Assembly: GCA_001803705.1 (NCBI GenBank)
Contig: MHDY01000001.1
Location: 22,927 to 54,301, forward strand
Reading direction: 5' to 3'
Length of the DNA: 31,375 bases
Source: Nitrospirae bacterium GWC2_56_14
GTDB lineage: Bacteria > Nitrospirota > UBA9217
Positions 1-9,635 of the stretch are shown here, piece by piece. Numbering within the stretch: the first letter of the stretch is position 1; each line of letters begins with the position of its first letter. The position numbers and the translations under genes were made by a program. The notes beneath the pieces are model-generated. The model did not search any database and was not told the DNA's origin. It saw only the letters and a list, made by a program, of their open reading frames with translations.

Positions 1-652
1 GCGCCAGTATCCGATCGGCGACGCTCCCTTCCACGTAGCGGAAGAAGCTGGGGTCGCGTCCTAGCCTGCCCATGACAAAGCGGGAGAAGAAGACGCGAAA
101 GAGCAGGCGCCAACGCCAGGTGTCCCACTCCTCCCGGTAGAATCGCTCCCGCGTTGCCAAATCGCCGCCGTCGAGCAGTTGTTCAATGGTCGATCGGGAA
201 TGGACCAGCGGCATGATTTGCCGGCGGAACAGATCGAAGTAGCGCTCGAATTTGCCGGCCCCTCCGATGCCGGCCTCCATCTCGACTGAATGGACGTCCC
301 AGAATGTGCGCGCGGCGGAGCTGAGCAACGGGCTGCAGCGTCGGTAAAGGTCGCGGCGTCGAGTACTCGGCCGGGAGCCGATCAGTTCCAGCAACTCAGG
401 GTGCGACAGTTCCCGGTAAGCCGCCACCCGAAGCTCCAGGCAGGCCAACTGGACGGGATTCAGGTCCAGGGCTATAACTCGCCCGGCCCCAAGTGCCAGC
501 ATGGCCAGAGAATTATCTCCGGCCGATGCTATGGAGAGGCAGATGTCGCCGGGCCGGATGCCCAGACCTTCCATAAGAATATCGGCATCCTCCCAGCACT
601 GGGCGTAGCGGATGACGGAAAAATCGGCATGGCTGGCGGCCTCACTGGGCAT
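1..652 (-). CDS. DUF3419 (BtaA-like) protein, 3' end cut by window edge
   Basis: The first 217 residues are visible and the rest lies beyond the left edge. The start ATG at 652 has a good Shine-Dalgarno (AGGAGG, nine bases upstream) and overlaps the stop of the preceding gene by 11 bases, which suggests translational coupling. Visible motifs are RYAQCWEDADIL near residue 16, LSIASAGDN near 39 (an AdoMet-binding loop) and ALDLNPVQLACLELR near 61. These are hallmarks of the DUF3419 family. BtaA, the founding member, moves the 3-amino-3-carboxypropyl group of AdoMet to diacylglycerol in betaine-lipid synthesis. No BtaB-like methyltransferase is visible, so the acceptor here may differ. Family assignment is firm. 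The substrate is inferred only. Confidence 0.8.
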   Translation of the reverse strand, partial: MPSEAASHADFSVIRYAQCWEDADILMEGLGIRPGDICLSIASAGDNSLAMLALGAGRVIALDLNPVQLACLELRVAAYRELSHPELLELIGSRPSTRRRDLYRRCSPLLSSAARTFWDVHSVEMEAGIGGAGKFERYFDLFRRQIMPLVHSRSTIEQLLDGGDLATRERFYREEWDTWRWRLLFRVFFSRFVMGRLGRDPSFFRYVEGSVADRILA

Positions 653-3299
653 CGGGCTGTTCCTCCTGATTGAGTCTGCGTACCAGTCCGCTGGCGCCGT
701 CCATCTCCACCAGGTCTCCATTTTTGAGCCAGGTGGTAATGCCGGGAATGGAAACCACGGCCGGGATGCCCATCTCGCGGGCCACGATGGCCGAGTGGGA
801 GAGCAGGCTCCCCCGTTCGACCAGCAGACCGGAACAGGCTGGAAAAAGCATGATCCATCCGGGATCAGTACGCTCTGCCACCAGGATCTCCCCCTGGCGG
901 ATAACCGCACCGCGTGGATCGGTGATTACGCGCACAGTACCGCGCACCACACCTGGACAGCAACCAATCCCTTTCACGGTATCGCCCTGAGGCGCCGACT
1001 GGGCAGCGACCGTGGAGCGACAGGCCTGGGCGTGGCTGACCATGCCCCGGGTTTCGAAACGATCGGCCGGTGGCTCCATTGCGCGCCATCCGTCGAATTC
1101 GGCATGACGCAGGGCGACCAAGCCGCGCAGATTAGTACTTGAAGCGGTACCCTCCACGAAACCGAATATCTCGTCCTTCTCCAGACAGAAGATGTCCCGC
1201 GGTCCGTCCAAGATTCCTTCGGCATGGAATCGCTTACCCATCTCAACGAAGATGCGACGCACACGTCCGAAGAGGCGTGTCCGCTCGAAGCGCAAGTTCT
1301 CCCGGTCCCGCACCCTGGCCCGGGCCTGATCCAGTACCCAGCCGAAGAGCATGCGCTTCAGCGGCATGCCGGCCAGAAGAACTCGCACCCGCTCTTCCGC
1401 CATTCGCCGAATGGCCCCTTCATCAAACGGCTGACCCGCCCCTCCGCTCTGGATCCGACGGGCGAATTCGCCGATGGAACGTTGCAGCGGCAGGGGATCG
1501 TCATGGAGCGTAGCGCTTTCCAGTTTCAGCTCATCCAGGCAGCGGTCGCCAAATTTCTCCAGATAGGCACTGTAGAGCGGTCCCAGCTCTGTATGGGCCG
1601 TAATGACCCCGTCGATGTCGGCATCTCCGTTGGCCAGCAGTTCGGTCAGGGCCGCATCCCGGGCCGTCACCATAGCCATCTCCCGCACCCGCCGCGCCGG
1701 TTCGGCACTGATCATGCCCCCTTCGCCTGACAGGAGATCATTCTGCAGGGTTTCCTTGTCGTCTCCGCACCAAGAGGTCGTCAGCTTGCGCAGCAGACCA
1801 TAGAACACCATGGCAAAAAAGTCGTTTACCAGCGGAGCATCCCAGCGGGTGAGCAGCCTCATCTCCAGCATGCGGTAATGGGCAACCAGTTCGTCGGGTC
1901 GCTGTTCTTCCAGAGGCGGGTCCGGGACGGCCAGGGCAGTGTTGAGCCGTTCGTAGAATTGAGGGATGCTCTTCTTCAGGCCACGCAGATTCCGTACCAA
2001 TCCGGAAAAGCTTCTGATCAGATTCAAGCGGTCCTGCCACGACGCCACCCGGTAGTTCGCTACCGCCTCAGTGATGATCGCCTCCGGTATGCCATCCTTG
2101 ACCCCCATCATCTGTTCCATGAAGCGTCGGTTGGTGGAGAAGCCTGGCAGCAGGGCCAACAAGCGGTACCAGTTGAGCAGGTTATAGTAGACCCTGCCCC
2201 GCACCAGCCCCAGCATGCGAGGAAAAATACGTTCGTTAGCTGCAATAGCTTCGGTCGGCACCGCCATGATACGACAGAATTGGCGATAGACCTCCTCGTA
2301 GATATGCCTAGCAAAAGAGAAGGTGAGCGGAGTGGTCACTCCGCCGTAACTCTCGGCGATGTTGCTGTTGTCCCAGATGTTAAGACCACCGTCCGGATCG
2401 GGCAGCACTGTCAGGGAGGTGATTGGACGGGATTGCAGCAGGTACAGGGCACCATCCTCTATTCCCCACTCAATATCCTGAGGTCGTCCGAAATGATGGT
2501 CGGCCCTGCGGGCTAACTCCGCGACGGCCCGAACTTGATCTGGACGTAGGCAGGCGCAGTTTGATTGTTCAGGTGTGACCACAACGCTACGGACCCCTTT
2601 GCCGGGATCTGCACGATGGGCGATGCGCTTGTTGGCGATCTGCTCGTCGATAACGGTTCCAGCCCGATCAACCCGCCAAGTATCGGCATCGCACTCCCCC
2701 GAAACGAGCGATGTGCCGAGACCGTAGACTCCGCTGACCACGGTGACGCCGCGCCTACCGTTGACGGGGTCGGCGCTGAAAGCGACTCCGGCAGTATCGG
2801 CCGCCACCATGCGCTGCACCAAAACCGCAGGACAAACGGGCAGCGGTGACAGACCTTTCTCACGACGATAAGCAAGAACTCGATCGCTAAATCCCGATCG
2901 CCAGACGTCAACTATTCTTGCGGCTACATCCGTCTGCGAAACGAAAAGAAACGAATCAAGTTGCCCGGCAAAGGAGTGCTCGCTGCCATCCTCGTCCAGC
3001 GCCGAAGAACGAACCGCTACCAGTTCGCCTCGAGGACAAAGAGTGCCCAGTGCACGGACAAGCTCCCGACGCACGTCGTCGCTCAACGCGATTCGCTCCA
3101 GAGCCGACTGCACACGCATAGGGTCGCCTGAAGTAATATCCATCTTCTGGTAAGCCGTCAGGCTGGAATTGAATGCCTCAGAAGCGACGACAAACCATGC
3201 CGGAACAGGGAGGCGCGCCGAATGCAAGACCGCAAAAGCACCCGCTTTACCTCCCAGGAAGCTAAGCGGACCACTGTTGCCACGCAGAATGTAGCTCAT
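642..3299 (-). CDS. ATP-grasp / phosphohistidine phosphotransferase, rifampin-phosphotransferase-like
   Basis: 885 residues. The ATG at 3299 shares one base with the stop of the prenyltransferase gene (TAATG) and has GGGAGG upstream. A longer reading frame exists, but it lacks these signals and would run into the neighbour. Residues 1-295 form a PPDK-type ATP-grasp domain: GGKAGAF with Lys18, VAVRSSALDEDG with Arg97, GVAFSADPVNG near 171, and DIEWG...LLQSRPIT ending at 294. A long middle region (about 300-780) is unassigned. A swivelling phosphohistidine domain closes the protein, with LSHSAIVAREMGIPAVV and predicted catalytic His835. There is no C-terminal PEP-binding barrel, so it is not a normal PEP synthase. 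The order ATP-grasp, substrate region, His domain matches rifampin phosphotransferase, which phosphorylates an alcohol using ATP and releases AMP and phosphate. The substrate is unknown. The neighbours suggest an isoprenoid or lipid intermediate. Confidence 0.78.
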   Translation of the reverse strand: MSYILRGNSGPLSFLGGKAGAFAVLHSARLPVPAWFVVASEAFNSSLTAYQKMDITSGDPMRVQSALERIALSDDVRRELVRALGTLCPRGELVAVRSSALDEDGSEHSFAGQLDSFLFVSQTDVAARIVDVWRSGFSDRVLAYRREKGLSPLPVCPAVLVQRMVAADTAGVAFSADPVNGRRGVTVVSGVYGLGTSLVSGECDADTWRVDRAGTVIDEQIANKRIAHRADPGKGVRSVVVTPEQSNCACLRPDQVRAVAELARRADHHFGRPQDIEWGIEDGALYLLQSRPITSLTVLPDPDGGLNIWDNSNIAESYGGVTTPLTFSFARHIYEEVYRQFCRIMAVPTEAIAANERIFPRMLGLVRGRVYYNLLNWYRLLALLPGFSTNRRFMEQMMGVKDGIPEAIITEAVANYRVASWQDRLNLIRSFSGLVRNLRGLKKSIPQFYERLNTALAVPDPPLEEQRPDELVAHYRMLEMRLLTRWDAPLVNDFFAMVFYGLLRKLTTSWCGDDKETLQNDLLSGEGGMISAEPARRVREMAMVTARDAALTELLANGDADIDGVITAHTELGPLYSAYLEKFGDRCLDELKLESATLHDDPLPLQRSIGEFARRIQSGGAGQPFDEGAIRRMAEERVRVLLAGMPLKRMLFGWVLDQARARVRDRENLRFERTRLFGRVRRIFVEMGKRFHAEGILDGPRDIFCLEKDEIFGFVEGTASSTNLRGLVALRHAEFDGWRAMEPPADRFETRGMVSHAQACRSTVAAQSAPQGDTVKGIGCCPGVVRGTVRVITDPRGAVIRQGEILVAERTDPGWIMLFPACSGLLVERGSLLSHSAIVAREMGIPAVVSIPGITTWLKNGDLVEMDGASGLVRRLNQEEQPDAQ

Positions 3300-4216
3300 T
3301 ATCTGCCTCCCTGAACATGGCGAAGCAATAACGGTATCGCTCCCAAGCTCAAGTACATCAGCAGAGTCCAAGCGCCGGAAAAGAGCTCTATGCGCTTGCC
3401 GCTGCCGGGGGGTAGCGTGGAGTTGAAGGTCATCGCAAGCAGGAATGCGAAGGAGAGAAGAAAGAGCAGAAGCAGCGATACCGGGGTAGCAAAGTCGATC
3501 AGCAATGCGCCGCGCCAAGCGCAGATGGCGGTAAGCAACATGGCCCCAAGCCAGACCAGCAGTGCCTTACGGCGCCCCCAGAGGAAGGAGTAGGTTTCAA
3601 CCCCCTCTTCCTCGTCCTGAGGCACGCGGATCTTGCGGCCGATCTCAATGACGATGCCGTTCAGGTAGCTGACCGCCAAAAACCAACCCAGTCCGCGAGG
3701 GGGTGCGGCGCCGGCTATGAGCCAGTCGCAGGCGGTGGCGTAGATGTCGAACACCGGCATGATGATCATGTGGGAAAGCATGTAGAAGACAGGGTGAGCC
3801 TTGAGCCATTCATGAACAAAGAACTCCTTGCTCATCAGGGCCAGCCAGGTCCAAGCCACCACTAACAGTAGTGCCTGCAGCGGTTGCAACCAGAGGGAAC
3901 CGGCCAGTTGGATGGCTGCAGCCCCAACGCCGATCCAGCCCAGCTCCCGCAGGGTGACCAAGCCGCGCGGCACAGGACGGTAGGGCCGCCAGCGGGCATC
4001 ATCTTCGGCATCCTTGAATTCATCAGCTATGCGCAGTTGCAGGAAAAACAGGAAAGCGGTGACAAATGCCACAATGGCTGCCGCCGGCCGCAGAGCGGTC
4101 TCTCCCCGCAACAAGGCAGAATAGCTCATGGCCGATAGGCTGAAGGCCAGGATCAGCGGGCCGTGGGCAAAAACGGGGAAGCGCTCCTTCTGGTAGGTCC
4201 ACCACCGGTTATTCAA
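3299..4216 (-). CDS. UbiA-family membrane prenyltransferase
   Basis: 305 residues. The start is TTG at 4216 with GGAG six bases upstream. It overlaps the HMG-CoA reductase stop by eight bases. The protein is highly hydrophobic with about eight or nine membrane segments. The first Asp-rich motif, RIADEFKDAEDD, has Asp65, Asp69 and Asp73, followed by RPYRPVPRGLVT (residues 77-88). The second is GRKIRVPQDEEEGVETYS (193-210). Two such motifs on cytoplasmic loops bind the Mg-diphosphate of a polyprenyl donor in UbiA enzymes. The acceptor could be an aromatic ring, a glycerol phosphate or a sugar, and I cannot tell which. Close packing with HMG-CoA reductase and the phosphotransferase indicates a shared pathway. 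Confidence 0.82.
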   Translation of the reverse strand: MNNRWWTYQKERFPVFAHGPLILAFSLSAMSYSALLRGETALRPAAAIVAFVTAFLFFLQLRIADEFKDAEDDARWRPYRPVPRGLVTLRELGWIGVGAAAIQLAGSLWLQPLQALLLVVAWTWLALMSKEFFVHEWLKAHPVFYMLSHMIIMPVFDIYATACDWLIAGAAPPRGLGWFLAVSYLNGIVIEIGRKIRVPQDEEEGVETYSFLWGRRKALLVWLGAMLLTAICAWRGALLIDFATPVSLLLLFLLSFAFLLAMTFNSTLPPGSGKRIELFSGAWTLLMYLSLGAIPLLLRHVQGGR

Positions 4217-5507
4217 GGCGCTCTCCGGTCGCCGCCTGCTCTTTGCCTCGAGCCAGTTTCCGGTGCGCCCTTGTAAACTCGCCAGCGGCTAGCGCTCCGA
4301 TGATGGAGAGCTCTCCCGCCAGGGCCAAACCGCAACAGACCTCTGCCAGTGCACGAGCATTACCCTCGCCGGACAGCCCCATTAGTTCCAGACAGGCCCG
4401 CTGAGTTGGCAGCCCGGTGCCGCCCCCGACGGTGCCCACCATCAGATTAGGCAGGGTGACTGTCGCATAGAGCGCCCCGTCCGCTCGCACCTCGAGGCGG
4501 GTCACACCCACGGCGGACTCGGCGACGCATGCGGCATCCTGACCGCAGGCGATGTAAAGGGCTGCCAGACCGTTTGCGTAATGTCCCTGCACACCGATGG
4601 TGCCGGAAAGTACTCCCCCCATGGCCGACATGCGCCAGTAATCCGTCATCCGTTGCGGTGTCGTATGAAGGACCTGTTCCACCATCTCGGAGGGAATGGT
4701 CGCCTCGGCGGTAACCTTTTTGCCGCGAACATTCAAAAACGACTGGGCGCTGGCCTTTTTATCACCTGACATATTGGCCTCGACAAAAAAATACTCCGGC
4801 CGAACCGGAGAGCGTTCGCTGATCAGTGCACAGGCCGCCTCAGTAGCAATGGTGGCCATGTTCTGGCCAGAAGCATCGCCGGTAAGGAACTCGAGGATCA
4901 GGTAGACGTGATTGCCCTCAATGGTGATGCGCAAATCGGAAATGGTGCCGTGCCGGCTGGTCGCCTCGGCCGCGGCACGGATCGACTCCATGTTTTCTAT
5001 TGTCCAGGCCACGAACATCCCGGCATCTCTGGCATTAGCAAACGCGAAACCGGGGGATCGACAGACCCCTTCCGCCAAGAGCATGGCACTGCACCCGCCT
5101 GCCTGGGAGAGAAGGCAAGCCCCCCGGTGGTAAGAAGCCACAAGGGCGGCCTCACTGGTGGCCAGAGGTAGGTAATAATCTCCCTTGGCAAACAGGCCGT
5201 TGACCCGCAGTGGTCCAGCCAGCCCCAGCGGCAGTTGCGTCACGCCGATGAAGTTCTCGATATTGCGGCTATAGCAGGCCATCTGTTCAATATCGTGACT
5301 ATCCAGCAGGATTTCGCGTACCCCTGGCGGCGGGGCAATATGTCGCCAGCGACGCGCCACGATCTCGGGGGTGATATGAGCGCCCCGCGATACCTGCTGC
5401 GCCGGATCGGAAGTATTCGGCTCAAGGCGCTGGAACAATTGCTCCTTGCTTTGTTCGCGAAACAAGCGATCCAAAAAGTTTCGTGCACGAGAAAAATCGC
5501 TGGGCAT
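4209..5507 (-). CDS. Hydroxymethylglutaryl-CoA reductase, class I-like
   Basis: 432 residues. The ATG at 5507 is preceded by AAGGTG at six bases. An upstream start at 5555 is possible but has no such signal. The enzyme reduces HMG-CoA to mevalonate. Recognisable segments are ENFIGVTQLPLGLAGPL (84-100), ATSEAALVAS with catalytic Glu119, GDASGQNM (210-217), SGDKKASAQSF with Lys250, YIACGQDAA with Asp324, GTVGGGTGLPTQRACLELMG (358-377), and a C-terminal His at 415. The four catalytic residues of the family are all present, so the enzyme should be active. The motifs resemble class I (eukaryotic/archaeal type, usually biosynthetic) more than class II. It is the first gene of a four-gene overlapping operon with its own promoter. 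Most diderm bacteria make isoprenoids through the MEP route, so the gene is probably accessory or acquired. Confidence 0.93.
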   Translation of the reverse strand: MPSDFSRARNFLDRLFREQSKEQLFQRLEPNTSDPAQQVSRGAHITPEIVARRWRHIAPPPGVREILLDSHDIEQMACYSRNIENFIGVTQLPLGLAGPLRVNGLFAKGDYYLPLATSEAALVASYHRGACLLSQAGGCSAMLLAEGVCRSPGFAFANARDAGMFVAWTIENMESIRAAAEATSRHGTISDLRITIEGNHVYLILEFLTGDASGQNMATIATEAACALISERSPVRPEYFFVEANMSGDKKASAQSFLNVRGKKVTAEATIPSEMVEQVLHTTPQRMTDYWRMSAMGGVLSGTIGVQGHYANGLAALYIACGQDAACVAESAVGVTRLEVRADGALYATVTLPNLMVGTVGGGTGLPTQRACLELMGLSGEGNARALAEVCCGLALAGELSIIGALAAGEFTRAHRKLARGKEQAATGERLE

Positions 5508-5791
5508 GATATTCACCTTAGATTCAATTGTGATTCCGACAGTAAAACCAGACAAACCAAGTGGAAACTACGACAAGAAGCTAGAGGAAGTGAAGTATTT
5601 TGCATTTTAGAGATGAAACAATAATTAGTCAATCGCCATTTTGGGGTATTTTAAGGGGATGAGCACAATGATGCATATTCTTGCAATAGCTATATTATAG
5701 TGCAGTATGAAGGTGATTTGATTGCAGAACTATAGAATTGACGAATGCAGGTTGATAATTGAAGTGTTGCTCAGAATGGCAGCCTAAACGA
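5508..5791. other. AT-rich intergenic region between thiL and the HMG-CoA reductase operon
   Basis: About 280 bases with clearly lower GC than the flanking genes and no credible reading frame. It holds the promoter at 5604-5632. I see no clear hairpin terminator for thiL. A further TATAAT-like hexamer lies at 5694-5699 (minus) without a matching -35. The AT-rich character would fit the edge of an inserted block, but that is inference. Confidence 0.6.
5604..5632 (-). promoter_or_regulatory. Sigma-70-type promoter for the HMG-CoA reductase operon
   Basis: On the minus strand TTGACT (5632-5627) and TAAAAT (5609-5604) are separated by exactly 17 bases. Each hexamer matches the consensus at five of six positions. 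Transcription would start near 5597, giving a leader of about 90 bases before the ATG at 5507. The hexamers and spacing are identical to the predicted galU promoter at 10566-10594. Confidence 0.6.
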
Positions 5792-6844
5792 CTAGAGGGA
5801 GTATTCAGCACGCGCAAAATGATTGAACCCCTTCGGTTTTAGAACCACCCGTTTGCCGTCATCACGTAAAAACATCTTATTCCCCGCAATGATCGTACCA
5901 ATCTGTGTGGACGATATTTTGAGAGAAAGGAACTTCTTGAGCTTTGAAGGCGGGACAGTGAACAGAAGCTCATAATCCTCGCCGCCTGAGAGAACGTAAT
6001 GAAGTGGAATGGCTTTCAGATGGTCAGCTGCTTTATGGATATCTTTTGAAAAGGGTATCTGATCGGCACGGATCTCCGCGCCTACCCTGTTCTCCTCGCA
6101 AATATGCCCGAGATCGGATGACAGCCCGTCGCTGATATCGATCATCGCAGTAGCGCAACCGGAGAGTGCGATTTTCCTTCCCCATTCTGTGCGCGGCACA
6201 GGTTGTAGGTGCTTCGTTATAAGCCGCGCAATTTCGGATTGCGGATTGCGGATTGCGGATTTAGAGCCTTTACCCCTGCCCCCTGTCCCGTGGCCCCTGT
6301 ACCCTGCCTTCAAAAGCTCCAACCCCGCTGCCGAATCCCCCAGCGTTCCTGTGACGAAAATAAGGTCTCCCGGCTGCGCCCCTGCCCTGGTGAGCATTTT
6401 ACTCTTTTCGACTTCTCCAAGGGCCGTAACGCTGACTACAAGCCCCTTTTCAGAGCGGCACGTATCCCCGCCTACGAGGTCAACGTTGTATTTGCGGCAG
6501 AGGGCATTAAAACCTTTATAGAACTCTTTGATCTGCTCTACGGAGATGGTGGATGGGATGCCGAGCGCCGTAAGGCAAAAGCGGGGAATACCTCCCATGG
6601 CGGCTATGTCGCTCAGGTTCACTGCAGCGGATTTCCAGCCTAGGGAATAAAGATCGGTGTAAGAAAGGTCGAAATGCACGCCTTCGAGCAGCATGTCGGT
6701 GGTAGCGAGCAGTTTTTTGGAGGGGGAGAGAGAAAGCGCAGCAGCATCGTCTCCGATGCCGATCAGCGTTGAGGGTGATCTGCCTTTGGATTGTTCTTTG
6801 ATCTTTTTTATCAGGCCGAATTCGCCGAGGTCCGATATTTTCAT
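5792..6844 (-). CDS. thiL: Thiamine-monophosphate kinase with an in-frame repeat insertion
   Basis: 350 residues. The ATG at 6844 has AGGA seven bases upstream. ThiL phosphorylates thiamine monophosphate with ATP to give the cofactor thiamine diphosphate. Motifs are GIGDDAAAL near residue 29, TTDMLLEGVHFD, SDIAAMGG, DLVGGDTCR and DISDGLSSDLGHI, with SGGEDYELLFTV towards the end. This is the usual ATP/Mg-binding set, in order. Between GLELL and LITKHLQPVPR the protein carries a glycine/arginine/serine-rich stretch containing SAIRNPQ. It is encoded by short tandem DNA repeats (6236-6308), and this loop is shorter in typical ThiL. The frame stays open, so the enzyme is probably still functional. 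No other thiamine genes are nearby. Confidence 0.92.
   Translation of the reverse strand: MKISDLGEFGLIKKIKEQSKGRSPSTLIGIGDDAAALSLSPSKKLLATTDMLLEGVHFDLSYTDLYSLGWKSAAVNLSDIAAMGGIPRFCLTALGIPSTISVEQIKEFYKGFNALCRKYNVDLVGGDTCRSEKGLVVSVTALGEVEKSKMLTRAGAQPGDLIFVTGTLGDSAAGLELLKAGYRGHGTGGRGKGSKSAIRNPQSEIARLITKHLQPVPRTEWGRKIALSGCATAMIDISDGLSSDLGHICEENRVGAEIRADQIPFSKDIHKAADHLKAIPLHYVLSGGEDYELLFTVPPSKLKKFLSLKISSTQIGTIIAGNKMFLRDDGKRVVLKPKGFNHFARAEYSL
6236..6308. repeat. Heptanucleotide tandem repeats inside thiL
   Basis: Two arrays lie back to back. Three copies of GGATTGC plus GGATT span 6236-6261. Five imperfect heptads span 6273-6307: CCCCTGC, CCCCTGT, CCCGTGG, CCCCTGT and ACCCTGC. The same units recur in non-coding gaps at 12061-12159 and 7100-7128. 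Here they are translated as part of ThiL. Confidence 0.85.
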
Positions 6845-6907
6845 CGTTTAATCCTGAGAAGACATAAGCACCTCCCCAACCCCTTTAACATCTCCCCTCA
6901 CCCTTGC

Positions 6908-6930
6908 CCCTCTCCCCCAGTGGGAGAGGG
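6908..6930. repeat. Palindrome (CCCTCTCCC / GGGAGAGGG)
   Basis: A nine-base perfect inverted repeat with a five-base loop, followed on the plus strand by six A and a second GGAGAGGGGG. It resembles REP-like intergenic palindromes. It lies between lon and thiL. Confidence 0.65.
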
Positions 6931-6974
6931 AAAAAAGGAGAGGGGGCTTTTCTATCGAGGGGCTACGGTCTTTT

Positions 6975-6995
6975 CCTCCCCTTGCCAAGGGGAGG
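6975..6995. repeat. Palindrome (CCTCCCCTT / AAGGGGAGG)
   Basis: A nine-base perfect inverted repeat with a three-base loop, followed by TTAGGTGGGG. It is the second REP-like palindrome in the lon-thiL gap, distinct in sequence from the one at 6908-6930. Confidence 0.65.
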
Positions 6996-7026
6996 TTAGG
7001 TGGGGTGATTCTGGAGCCTACCTAAC

Positions 7027-7051
7027 AAAAACCCCGCACCGAAGTGCGGGG
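7027..7051 (-). terminator. Intrinsic terminator downstream of lon
   Basis: Read on the minus strand this is CCCCGCAC, loop TTCG, GTGCGGGG, then five T. The stem is eight perfect base pairs closed by the extra-stable C(UUCG)G tetraloop. It lies about 85 bases after the lon stop and should end lon transcription before thiL. Confidence 0.88.
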
Positions 7052-7066
7052 TATCGAATAGTGTTC

Positions 7067-7095
7067 GTACGGGCGGGTTTCAAACCCGCCCCTAC
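7067..7095. repeat. Palindrome (GGGCGGGTTT / AAACCCGCCC)
   Basis: Two ten-base arms flank a single C, with GTA/TAC pairing outside one mismatch. It lies between the lon stop and the lon terminator. It is probably another REP-like element. A role in stabilising the 3' end is possible. Confidence 0.65.
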
Positions 7096-7099
7096 CTGT

Positions 7100-7128
7100 A
7101 CCCTGAACCCTGGCCCTGGACCCTGGCC
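7100..7128. repeat. ACCCTGG-type short tandem repeat
   Basis: ACCCTGA, ACCCTGG, CCCTGG, ACCCTGG and CC in tandem, a mostly seven-base period. It ends seven bases before the lon stop codon, in the lon 3' untranslated region. It is related to the heptads read inside thiL at 6273-6307. Confidence 0.75.
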
Positions 7129-7134
7129 TCTCCC

Positions 7135-9576
<2,442 letters not shown>

Positions 9577-9635
9577 ACCAGCCTCCTCTCGTCAGATGTA
9601 CTGACAGATCCTAGCGTGCTCTTTGAGCCGCAGGG

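Noticed and set aside
642..3518. A longer 958-residue frame for the RPH-like gene, starting at 3518
   Set aside because: It extends into the prenyltransferase gene in another frame. The ATG at 3299 has GGGAGG and a TAATG overlap, and domain homology begins there.
5694..5699. TATAAT hexamer (minus) as the main promoter for HMG-CoA reductase
   Set aside because: No acceptable -35 lies 16-18 bases upstream. The pair at 5604-5632 is a much better match.
6236..6308. Tandem repeats considered as a CRISPR array
   Set aside because: Units are seven bases without spacers, and no cas genes are present.
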